NCBI GenBank assembly: GCA_020635085.1
Contig: JACKAL010000004.1
Location: forward strand, 1 to 64,000
DNA: 64,000 bases
Direction: 5' to 3'
Origin: Pseudobdellovibrionaceae bacterium
Lineage (GTDB): Bacteria > Bdellovibrionota > Bdellovibrionia > Bdellovibrionales > JAGQZY01
In this document: piece after piece, positions 7,196-13,992 of the stretch
Position numbering within the stretch: the stretch's first letter is position 1
How the letters are laid out: each line of letters opens with the position of its first letter
Made by a program: the position numbers and the translations under genes
The notes under the pieces: model-generated
Told to the model about the DNA's origin: nothing
What the model saw: the letters and a program-made list of their open reading frames with translations, nothing else
The model's database searches: none

Positions 7196-7999
7196 TTAAT
7201 ACTCAAAAAAATCAAAGTTAAGGCATCGAATAGTTTCAGACTCAGATGGTCCTACAATTTTATGAATTGATTCGACAAACTGAGGCAATAGTTTACGAAT
7301 CTTGTCGGCATCCTTATTTGATAGTGACATCGGGAATGTAAAAAATAAATCTTCTTTTCTTCGCTGAACCATCTTATTGAAACCCTGAACTCTCCAATTT
7401 TGATGATGCTGTACTACAAACGGAGACTCGGCATTAACATGAGTACGCTGAGCCCCAACATTCAATTTGCCACCATCTTGTGTGCAAAGGCCTACTTCCA
7501 ATAAAAAACGAATAATCTCTTGCACAGTTTTTCTGCTCATCCCAATTTTTTCAGAGATAGACTCCACGTCTTTGAATTTCTCTATGGCTGTTAAATTTCT
7601 TATTCCTGAATAAAGCCACGAGGAATAAAAAATAGCTTTTGCTTCATCGCTCATACTGCCAGTAACTTTGAGGCGACTACCGATATTTATTGAATGCTCT
7701 TGCTCTTGCTTGATCTTTCGTTTGAGCTGATTTCTTAAAGAAGCAGTTCCAGCTCTTGAATACAAAACGAGCAGGGAAAAATAATCAAACTCAGCGTCGC
7801 TGAGCCCAATGGATTGAGAGATTTTTTCCGCAACTTCTAAACTCATATCTTTTTTCTTTGCCATAATCTGACTTAGAAGAGTTGAATGGACCGAACATTC
7901 AGATGCCCATTTTTTTAAAATTCCGCGACCATTATTGGGCTGGGCAGCGATCCAATTGCTAAGATAGGCTCTATAGTCCTCGTAATCGTAAATATTCAT
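7196..7999 (-). CDS. TIGR02147-family transcriptional regulator
   Basis: A 267-residue protein of the usual length. It opens with the family signature (IYDYEDYRAYLSNWI), then an HTH-like region (WASECSVHSTLLSQIMAKKK, with LEVAEKISQSIGLSDAEFDYF), a DUF4423-like middle and C-terminal part with FKDVESISEKIGMSRKTVQ, and the typical LNFDFFEY end. Members are found in many copies in Bdellovibrio and Fibrobacter and are thought to be regulators; ligand and target are unknown. It is divergent from the secreted-protein genes at 8111 and 9362, with a perfect 10-bp inverted repeat in the gap. Confidence 0.85.
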   Translation of the reverse strand: MNIYDYEDYRAYLSNWIAAQPNNGRGILKKWASECSVHSTLLSQIMAKKKDMSLEVAEKISQSIGLSDAEFDYFSLLVLYSRAGTASLRNQLKRKIKQEQEHSINIGSRLKVTGSMSDEAKAIFYSSWLYSGIRNLTAIEKFKDVESISEKIGMSRKTVQEIIRFLLEVGLCTQDGGKLNVGAQRTHVNAESPFVVQHHQNWRVQGFNKMVQRRKEDLFFTFPMSLSNKDADKIRKLLPQFVESIHKIVGPSESETIRCLNFDFFEY

Positions 8000-8023
8000 G
8001 TTTTATCCACCAAAATTGACTTC

Positions 8024-8052
8024 TAGTCATTTATTAAGTGACTAAATGACTA
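8024..8052. promoter_or_regulatory. Inverted repeat between TIGR02147 gene and lipoprotein gene
   Basis: TAGTCATTTA (8024-8033) and TAAATGACTA (8043-8052) form a perfect 10-bp dyad with a 9-nt spacer; a third AGTGACT half-site lies in the spacer region. Its place between divergent genes makes it the best candidate operator for the TIGR02147 regulator. Binding is inferred. Confidence 0.6.
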
Positions 8053-8110
8053 CTTTAATCTTTACCAATGTCAATGTTTTGATTAAAAAAGAGCAGTACA
8101 ACGGAGGCAT

Positions 8111-9343
8111 ATGCATACTCTAAAATCTTTCGCTTCAATATTTTTGATTATTTTTACTGTTACAGCCTGCTCACAGTCGTCCAATCATGACAATAAAACA
8201 GCAGATGGTACTGGTGATAGCGGTGGAGGCAACACGTACCAAGGAAAACCATTAGAATCCTATATTAAAAAACCAGCAGAACTTGAGGCGTTCAAAAAAT
8301 TTGTAAAGTCGATGATGGATACTGTTGATCAAAATGAAGTTGGCTATGTTTTTAGGGGATTGTTTTTAAGCAAAGCTTGGTATTTTGTTCCGGGGCCGCT
8401 TAAAGGTTTACCAAATTCAAAAATTGGCTCAACTGTTCCGACAGATCAAGTTGCGTTACAAGATTTTGATTCAATTTGGGTTGATTCCAATATTTTTGAT
8501 TCCATGGCAGTTGAAGATCAAGCGAAGTTATTAATTCACGAACTTCTAATGGGAGCCAAACTACTACGTTTTGATTCATATAAGCACGCGTGCTTGATAA
8601 CTAATACTAGATATCCAGAGAAAGAAACTTGCTCAGAGGCATCGAATATTCCTCTTGGATCGCCATCTGATTTGACCCCTAATGACTATACAATCATTAG
8701 GCAAACGGTAGCTCAAATTTTCTCTAATTATCAAAATATGAAAGCAGGAGATTGGGAACAACTGCTCGGTGAAAATGAATTTGATAGCCCACCAGCCATT
8801 GTTTTTGAAACCCAGTACAATGTAAAAACGATGTCTCTCAGTGAAATTGCAAACTCATTTTCAACCTCCCTACAAAATGGATATAAGCCGAAATACGGTT
8901 TTGATTACAAACATTTACTCGAACAAAATCCAAATCTAGGAAAAATTTCACCGACAACAGACGTATATTGGAATAGCCATGAAAGCTGTAGCATTGATTT
9001 TTCCGTAAAAGACAGGGAGTACACATTTAAACTCCAAATGGGAGATCAATCTATCGTATCTACCCAACTACTAATGGGTGACGAGATCAAGCTTCATAAA
9101 CGCTCTGAATTTGCAGATGCGCCCGTTTGGAATGCAAGTCTTTGGATGTTTGATCCATCGATTTTCAGTGGAGAGCAGCCTTATTATGTTGAACTGAATT
9201 TCGAAGATTCAGGAAGACTAAAATATGTCTCTGTCAGAGGTACAAAGTGCTTCAATAACGATTGCGCTAGCGCACCAACGCCTCTGCCAATTAATAGGCT
9301 TGAGTATAAGTGTTCAATTTCATCACAGATTAAATTTAATTAA
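8111..9343 (+). CDS. Predicted lipoprotein of unknown function
   Basis: A 410-residue protein with a lipoprotein signal ending in the lipobox VTAC (Cys20), then a low-complexity Ser/Asp/Gly-rich linker to about residue 48. The mature region includes AELEAFKKFVKSMMDTVDQNEVG near its start and a possible metal-site-like IHELLMGAKLL at about 149-159. There are several cysteines in the C-terminal part (CSIDFS, TKCFNNDC, YKCSIS), suggesting disulfides. No family recognised. ACGGAGG precedes the ATG. It is probably co-transcribed with the small secreted protein at 9362 and controlled by the divergent TIGR02147 regulator. Confidence 0.7.
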   Translation: MHTLKSFASIFLIIFTVTACSQSSNHDNKTADGTGDSGGGNTYQGKPLESYIKKPAELEAFKKFVKSMMDTVDQNEVGYVFRGLFLSKAWYFVPGPLKGLPNSKIGSTVPTDQVALQDFDSIWVDSNIFDSMAVEDQAKLLIHELLMGAKLLRFDSYKHACLITNTRYPEKETCSEASNIPLGSPSDLTPNDYTIIRQTVAQIFSNYQNMKAGDWEQLLGENEFDSPPAIVFETQYNVKTMSLSEIANSFSTSLQNGYKPKYGFDYKHLLEQNPNLGKISPTTDVYWNSHESCSIDFSVKDREYTFKLQMGDQSIVSTQLLMGDEIKLHKRSEFADAPVWNASLWMFDPSIFSGEQPYYVELNFEDSGRLKYVSVRGTKCFNNDCASAPTPLPINRLEYKCSISSQIKFN

Positions 9344-9361
9344 ACAAAAATAGGGGGAAAC

Positions 9362-9733
9362 ATGAAATTTTTTATATGTGGAGTAATAGGTTTATTTTCG
9401 ATGTGTGCGAGTGCTGCGCAAGTTTGTCAGAATGTGCCGAGCCAAATTTCTTATTCAAAGATTTCTAATAACTATGATGGTTCTGTCTACATTCAAGATC
9501 CAAAAGTTTTTGTTGCTGATGAATATCTGCCAATTATTCCTCACGGAAATAATTCTTACAATTATAATTCACCGGGCGAAGGCTTTTGCAAAATTCTTAA
9601 AAAACAATTTGTAAATGTTGAAGAGTCACAAAAAACATATAATCGCACGGTATGGATCAACTCAGACTCAAGTCTTGGTAATATTTATTCCGATCAGCCT
9701 TTTACAGCTATTAACTGGATACTTTGCAAATAG
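9362..9733 (+). CDS. Small secreted protein
   Basis: A 123-residue protein with a clear signal peptide (cut after CASAA, about residue 19). The mature chain is rich in Asn, Tyr and Ser, with cysteines at QVCQN, GFCKI and the C-terminal ILCK. No family recognised. It lies 18 nt after the lipoprotein gene with a GGGGG ribosome site, so the two probably work together outside the inner membrane (inference). Confidence 0.6.
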   Translation: MKFFICGVIGLFSMCASAAQVCQNVPSQISYSKISNNYDGSVYIQDPKVFVADEYLPIIPHGNNSYNYNSPGEGFCKILKKQFVNVEESQKTYNRTVWINSDSSLGNIYSDQPFTAINWILCK

Positions 9734-9798
9734 GCTATTTACAAAAAAAGATTGTATTGGGTTATGAGCGTTGCTTTCTATCTTGTAACAAAATAAGT

Positions 9799-9969
9799 TT
9801 ATTTTTTAAAAGGTAGAAGGAGCGGTTTTCCCCAATTACTGCTTTGTGATTCCTTTAAAAGTTTGTATTGAGCCACATGAATGGCTTTTACGAGATGAGG
9901 TATGTGGCCCGACGCTGCGGCCATACAAGCGATTATAACGGCTGACTCAATAAGTTTGTTTGGGATCAT
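9799..9969 (-). CDS. Short membrane protein of the recombinase-domain gene pair, copy 2
   Basis: Found by similarity to the short proteins at 4932-5141 and 10669-10836. The 56-residue product starts MIPNKLIESAVIIACMAAAS (membrane segment), followed by GHIPHLVKAIHVAQYKLLKE and SQSSNWGKPLLLPFKK. Its ATG comes 1 nt after the stop of the recombinase-domain gene, with AAGGAGAAAAT in front. The DNA is AT-rich while copies 1 and 3 are GC-rich, so the pair has diverged far yet keeps both the protein core and the gene order. Confidence 0.7.
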   Translation of the reverse strand: MIPNKLIESAVIIACMAAASGHIPHLVKAIHVAQYKLLKESQSSNWGKPLLLPFKK

Positions 9970-9970
9970 T

Positions 9971-10465
9971 TTATTTTCTCCTTTTTTTATTTAGTTCACG
10001 ATCACATATTCGTTTTATAATTTCATGGGTCCATATTTTGCCCATTCTGGTTCTAATCTTTGTACAATTGAATCCACGTGCGATGGATCTATAACTCATT
10101 CCTTTTTTAAATTGCTGAAGTATTTTTAGGACGTTTTTGTATTCGTGAGGATCAACTACGAGCTTGCCATCAAGGTAGCAATATCCGTAAGGGATGGTCC
10201 CAGCTCTCATACCAATGGGTGAAGCTTTCAAGAAGGATTGGCGATCACGGTGGGATCTAATTTCAATTCCATCGTTTTTTAACACCGAGAGCGTAGTTGA
10301 TTTTGGGATATTGAGCTGACGCTCGATTTCCCTAAGCGAGTTGCCAGCTCTATAGAGTTCGGCTATTCTATCCCTCGAATGGACTTTTGCCAGAAATGGA
10401 AGTTCAATAATTACATGGGGTTGGGGCCGTTGCTTATTGGTTGGTTCGGTCCACCACTGCATCAT
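9971..10465 (-). CDS. Recombinase-domain protein without resolvase domain, copy 2
   Basis: A 164-residue protein, the fullest of three copies. The helix-turn-helix at about 34-60 reads AELYRAGNSLREIERQLNIP. The Recombinase-type domain (PF07508-like) at about 88-155 has PYGYCYLDGKLVVDPHEYKN, MSYRSIARGFNC and MGKIWTHEIIKRI. No serine-resolvase catalytic domain is present, so it can bind DNA but should not recombine it alone. Its first codons overlap the 5' edge of truncated copy 3 on the opposite strand, so the true start is uncertain. It is coupled to the short membrane protein behind it. Confidence 0.7.
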   Translation of the reverse strand: MMQWWTEPTNKQRPQPHVIIELPFLAKVHSRDRIAELYRAGNSLREIERQLNIPKSTTLSVLKNDGIEIRSHRDRQSFLKASPIGMRAGTIPYGYCYLDGKLVVDPHEYKNVLKILQQFKKGMSYRSIARGFNCTKIRTRMGKIWTHEIIKRICDRELNKKRRK

Positions 10466-10676
10466 TCACGGCAAGCTCGTAGAAGTTCCGAAAGAACAAC
10501 AGACCGTCCGGCTCGTGATGCGGCTCAGGTCTGAAGGAAAAAGCCTTACGGAAATCGCCGCCCACTTGAACAACCACAAGGTGAAGCCCCGCAAGGCGAA
10601 ATCCTGGGATCACTCTATCGTCCGTTCAATTATCCAACGTCAGCAAGCCACTACAAAAGGAGACCATCATGCTTAA
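10437..10676 (+). pseudogene. Recombinase-domain protein, copy 3, 5' truncated
   Basis: From about residue 10 the 79-codon frame matches the C-terminal half of copies 1 and 2: HGKLVEVPKEQQTVRLVMRL, KSLTEIAAHLNNHKVKPRKA and KSWDHSIVRSIIQRQ. The helix-turn-helix half is missing; the break falls at about 10440-10470, where GC-rich sequence begins abruptly against AT-rich copy 2. Its stop overlaps the start of the short membrane protein by 8 nt, as in the other copies. Probably no longer functional, though the second gene may be. Confidence 0.65.
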
Positions 10677-10836
10677 CCGACTCATCGAAGCCGCTCTCGT
10701 CGTCGTCTTAGCCGCAGCCGCCGTCGGGCAGTTGCCCCGCCTCGTGCAAACCGTGCGCGTGGCGCAGCTTCAGCTTCTCAAGGACTCACAATCGTCCAAG
10801 TGGGGCCGCCCAATGCTGATACCGGTCCACAAATAA
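10669..10836 (+). CDS. Short membrane protein of the recombinase-domain gene pair, copy 3
   Basis: A 55-residue protein, MLNRLIEAALVVVLAAAAVG (one membrane segment) followed by QLPRLVQTVRVAQLQLLKDS and QSSKWGRPMLIPVHK. It is nearly identical in its core to copy 1 (4932-5141). AAAGGAG lies before the ATG. A GC-rich hairpin 26 nt after its stop could end the transcript. Confidence 0.7.
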   Translation: MLNRLIEAALVVVLAAAAVGQLPRLVQTVRVAQLQLLKDSQSSKWGRPMLIPVHK

Positions 10837-10862
10837 GATTCGCTTCATTGGAAAATGTTCGA

Positions 10863-10889
10863 GGCGGTCGGCCAAGAACGCCGACCGCC
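10863..10889. terminator. GC-rich hairpin after short membrane protein, copy 3
   Basis: A perfect 10-bp stem, GGCGGTCGGC (10863-10872) and GCCGACCGCC (10880-10889), with a 7-nt loop. No proper T-tract follows on either strand, so it is a weak terminator candidate or a transcript-stabilising hairpin. Confidence 0.45.
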
Positions 10890-10957
10890 AGCATTCTCTC
10901 CCATTTATTGGGGGTAAATTATTCTATCTTTGATCAAGTTTCTGAAGCGCGAGTACG

Positions 10958-11555
10958 TCAAGGCTTCCCAGCTAACACGTAGAGATGCCCCGATTCCTCC
11001 TGCGCCCGAATAAACTCGTAGTCCTTCCAGAGTTGATTCTTGTCTTCACTTACGAGTTCGATCATTCCCGGCATGGTAAACATATCTACCGTTTTTGCGA
11101 GCTTTGTTCCTGGAGAAGCAAGTCGAAGACTGTAGCAGGAAGGAAGTGCTTTGATCTTCTCAGCCGCGTCCGCATTCACCGTGTGCTTGTCATCACTGGA
11201 AATGAAGTAGACCGCGAGACCGTGCTTCTGAATTTTGTAAGGCTCATGGTGGTAGCTTAGAAATTTACTGGGTTCGAGTAACACGTCCATCATGATGTCG
11301 AGTTGACCACGCCCAACACATTCCCGGTTCAGAATCGGAGCTGCGGAGCCGCCCATGCGAGCGTTGATTTCAACGAGCATCGGCCCCTTTTCGGTCATCA
11401 TCACTTCATTGTGCGCGGGACCGTTCTTTAAGCCCACGGCGTCGAGTGCCTTCTTAGTGTATGCAATCAATTGCTCTTGGATTTCTCCCTCAAAGGGCAC
11501 GAGTTCTTTAGTGTCATAGACAAACTGCGCTCCGTTTATGGCTACTCGGTTGTAC
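10958..11555 (-). pseudogene. ATP-grasp ligase, N-terminal part removed at IS3 copy B
   Basis: The frame is open from the IS boundary at 11555 to the stop at 10958 (about 198 codons, beginning YNRVAINGAQFVYD). It is the C-terminal half of an ATP-grasp carboxylate-amine ligase: GPAHNEVMMTEKGPMLVEIN and ARMGG hold the conserved E and N that bind Mg-ATP. The lid and N-terminal substrate region are missing, and they are not found on the other side of the IS. A GTG at 11498-11500 could start a fragment. GC-rich, unlike the sequence to the right of the IS. Substrate unknown (L-amino-acid-ligase-like at best). Confidence 0.75.
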
Positions 11556-11589
11556 TGATCTTCCCCAGAATTAACGGACAGCTCTTGAA

Positions 11590-12456
11590 TTAAGAGGCGA
11601 TGTGTTGTTGTTCATACTCCAGTGGTGACAAATAGCCAAGCGAAGAATGAAGTCGTTGTCTATTGTACCAAATTTCTATGTACTCAAATATTTCTCTATG
11701 GGCTTGTGCTTGCGTAAAAAACGTTGTTCTGTAAACAAGCTCTGTTTTTAATGTATGGAAAAAACTTTCCATCGTGGCATTGTCGTAGCAATTGCCCCGT
11801 CTACTCATACTAGGGGTAATGTTATTTTTATTTAAATACTCTTTGAAGTCACAGCTTGCGTATTGGCTCCCACGATCGGAATGGTAAATCAATTGGGGTG
11901 CCGGTGTCAGTCGTCGACCCCAGGCTTGTTTAAATGCATCTATAACAAGATCTACTTTCATGTGGTTTTGTAATGACCAACCTACAATTTTACGTGTGTA
12001 GAGATCCATAACTGTGGATAAGTACATAAATCCCTCTTTAGTTTTTATGTAAGTAATGTCTCCTACCCATACTTGCTCTGGTCGAGCGACTTCGGTTTGC
12101 GTCGTCTGGTATAAACGACCAGCAACAGATAATGCGTGGGAGGAGTGTGTTGTGACAACATGGTATCGTTTTTTTAACTTTGCTGAAATTTTGTTCAACG
12201 ACATTATTTTAGCGACTGTGTTTTCGCTGCATTTGGTTCCTTCTCTTAATAGAACTTTATGGACCCGAGGGGAGCCGTAAGTGCTTCTACTATTTGAATG
12301 AATCAGACGTATTTTTGTAGTTAGAGTATCTCTACGTAATAGCTGTTGGGACGGTTCCCTATGAAACCAGTCATAATAGCCACTACGACTGACGTTTAAA
12401 ATACGACAGGATGTACTAACATCAATAAAATGAGATTGGTGGAGCATTTTAATCAT
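11590..12456 (-). CDS. IS3-family transposase OrfB, copy B
   Basis: A 288-residue protein identical to the copy A OrfB, with the same rve core (D in VGDITYIK, D in YHSDRGSQY, E in ATMESFFH). Intact. It would be made mainly as an OrfAB fusion through the T-run near the end of orfA. It acts on the TGATCTTCCCCAG ends of either copy. Confidence 0.92.
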   Translation of the reverse strand: MIKMLHQSHFIDVSTSCRILNVSRSGYYDWFHREPSQQLLRRDTLTTKIRLIHSNSRSTYGSPRVHKVLLREGTKCSENTVAKIMSLNKISAKLKKRYHVVTTHSSHALSVAGRLYQTTQTEVARPEQVWVGDITYIKTKEGFMYLSTVMDLYTRKIVGWSLQNHMKVDLVIDAFKQAWGRRLTPAPQLIYHSDRGSQYASCDFKEYLNKNNITPSMSRRGNCYDNATMESFFHTLKTELVYRTTFFTQAQAHREIFEYIEIWYNRQRLHSSLGYLSPLEYEQQHIAS

Positions 12457-12464
12457 CTCAAATT

Positions 12465-12752
12465 TTATTTGATTTGGTCTTGTGAAAAAAAAGCAGCCGC
12501 TTGCTTTAAAATAAAGTTTACTTTTTTAAGCTCTGCCACTTCTTTACGTAAGGCTTTTAGCTCTTTCTGTTCGTCTTCTGTAAGACGAGTTTGCTGTTTA
12601 CCGCTTTGTGGAGTACGTCCCTCAAATTTCGCTCTCCAGCCGTGGATATTGGAGTCATTAATACCCAGTTGGCGTGCAGCCTGTGACATACCGATCTCTT
12701 TTGCTAGTGCCACAGCTTCCTTTTTAAACTCTTCCGTATAGGTCCTATGCAT
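12465..12752 (-). CDS. IS3-family transposase OrfA, copy B
   Basis: A 95-residue protein identical to the copy A OrfA: N-terminal helix-turn-helix and C-terminal zipper ending ILKQAAAFFS. The slippery T-run is present on the minus strand near its end. Intact. Confidence 0.92.
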   Translation of the reverse strand: MHRTYTEEFKKEAVALAKEIGMSQAARQLGINDSNIHGWRAKFEGRTPQSGKQQTRLTEDEQKELKALRKEVAELKKVNFILKQAAAFFSQDQIK

Positions 12753-12784
12753 ATCGTTTCTCCTTCGTTTTGATGCATAGCCTC

Positions 12785-13189
12785 TTAAACCCTTTGTGTC
12801 CAGTTTTTCTGGGGAAGATCAGAGTTCGGAACAGCGACAATGACGAAGGCAATTTTTCCCACTGATAAAACTTCAAGAAATTCACGAAGAATTAAGTCCT
12901 TCGTGAAAAATAGGACCGACTTCACATCGTCAAAAAGGTCAGTTGTCATGAAAAAAGATTTAAAGTTGTCAGGACTGACAATAAGATTTTTGGGGTCTTC
13001 TTGAAGCAATGATTTTAAATCCAAAAGAACTTCACTTCGTTTTTTATCCCTCAATAGACCTAATAAATGAAGACAGTTTAAAATTCCGATAGAAGCACAA
13101 CCTGTGTGCCTATGGTCCGAATCATTTTTCAAGATTTCGGTGAAGGGTGGCTCCTGATAGTCAATCTCACTCATGCGAATGAACTTCAT
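12785..13189 (-). pseudogene. Unknown protein with 3' end replaced by IS3 copy B
   Basis: The start at 13189 is supported by GGGAGGGAGTC just upstream. The native part (about 122 codons) reads HTGCASIGILNCLHLLG near residue 30 and KIAFVIVAVPNSD near its end. The last dozen codons (LPQKNWTQRV) come from the IS end, so the original C-terminus is lost. The early Gly-Cys-Ala-Ser plus a late hydrophobic strand faintly recalls papain-like (C39-type) peptidases, but this is a guess. AT-rich, like the sequence to its right. Confidence 0.5.
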
Positions 13190-13301
13190 GACTCCCTCCC
13201 GATGTTTTTAAGTTTTTCATCACCAATGAATCAGGCGAAAAAATTTTGTGGATAGTTGCCCTAATGTCTTCGGATAAAACAGAAGATAGTTCTGTTCTCA
13301 T
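13167..13301 (-). CDS. Possible small ORF overlapping the next gene start
   Basis: A 44-codon frame, MRTELSSVLSEDIRATIHKI then FSPDSLVMKNLKTSGGSHEV and HSHE, on the same strand as the truncated gene at 12785-13189, whose start it overlaps. There is no good ribosome site before its ATG. It might be a small peptide gene or simply the upstream region of the next gene. Confidence 0.25.
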   Translation of the reverse strand: MRTELSSVLSEDIRATIHKIFSPDSLVMKNLKTSGGSHEVHSHE

Positions 13302-13489
13302 TTTGTCATTGGGGGTGTGTCTGTTTTTTATGTGGAAAGCCCAGTTTATTTGGAGATATTGAGATCAAAGTCGTCCTGATGAAAAGACCTACCAAAGAGC
13401 TGAAAGAGGTTAAGATATTCAGCTTCAAAATTAATTGTTTTCATTTTGTAAGCTTAACACGCTTCCTAGATCATTGCTGTTTTAAAAAA

Positions 13490-13798
13490 TTATTTATTTT
13501 CTTGTTTACAGAGGAAAGATTTTTCCCCCTCCTCTACAGACTTAATTTCAAGATTATATGTTCCGTCTTCGTTTTGCTTTAAAATTTTAACTGTAAGAAC
13601 ATCTCCACGATCATCTTTACCTGTAAGCTTGCCCGCGGTTTCAATCAATTGGTAATTATATTCAAAAATCGCCTGATAAAATTGATATGTAAGTGTCATG
13701 TCGGCTGATTGTGATGAGGTGGTTTCAAGGTGAATTTTATAATCATTACTGCTCATATTTGTTAAATGGCATGCTAAAATTAATCCCGCAACTAACAT
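13490..13798 (-). CDS. Small predicted lipoprotein
   Basis: A 102-residue protein with a very short lipoprotein signal: MLVAGLILAC puts the lipobox Cys at residue 10, so the true start may lie further upstream. The mature part has alternating beta-like stretches (DMTLTYQFYQAIFEYNYQL, DVLTVKILKQNEDGTYNLEI). No family recognised. A GAGGTAG motif precedes the ATG. The flanking intergenic regions (13199-13489 and 13799-13992) hold no other convincing gene. Confidence 0.5.
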   Translation of the reverse strand: MLVAGLILACHLTNMSSNDYKIHLETTSSQSADMTLTYQFYQAIFEYNYQLIETAGKLTGKDDRGDVLTVKILKQNEDGTYNLEIKSVEEGEKSFLCKQENK

Positions 13799-13903
13799 AA
13801 TAACTACCTCACTTAGTGTGTATTCGTTGCTACCAATACTAAAAATTTTAACACAATACCACAGATGTTATTAACAATTGTAAAATTGTAAGGAGTGTAA
13901 ACT

Positions 13904-13957
13904 ATGGTAACAACAGCACGATACATATCACACCTGTGTTACCAAACAAACCGTTAA
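13904..13957 (+). other. 17-codon ORF with strong ribosome site
   Basis: AGGAG (13891-13895) lies 8 nt before the ATG of MVTTARYISHLCYQTNR. GGTAACA at its start and TGTTACC near its end can pair (7 bp). No gene follows on this strand, so it is not an obvious leader peptide; it could be a small peptide, part of a small RNA, or chance. Confidence 0.25.
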
Positions 13958-13992
13958 CCTTCCCTCAAAAATGGGATCGGCAGAGCTTTAAA

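Larger units (their letters stand above)
11556..12821 (-). mobile_element. IS3-family insertion sequence, copy B (1266 bp, inverted)
   Basis: Same length, ends and predicted proteins as copy A at 5558-6823, in opposite orientation. The outer flanks are GTAC on the left and GAGT on the right, so there is no target-site duplication. It cuts an ATP-grasp gene on the left and the 3' end of an unknown gene on the right. The two copies enclose 4732 bp and sit at two of the three GC-content boundaries of this region. Confidence 0.9.

Noticed and set aside
6946..7215. 89-codon minus-strand frame overlapping the IS407-type orfA remnant
   Set aside because: It is out of frame with the recognised orfA motif and has no ribosome site; a shadow frame.
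5558..12821. Composite transposon with both IS copies mobilising the segment between them
   Set aside because: The outer flanks GAAG and GAGT are not a target duplication, and the truncated genes at all four ends point to rearrangement more than clean composite transposition. Not excluded, but not supported.
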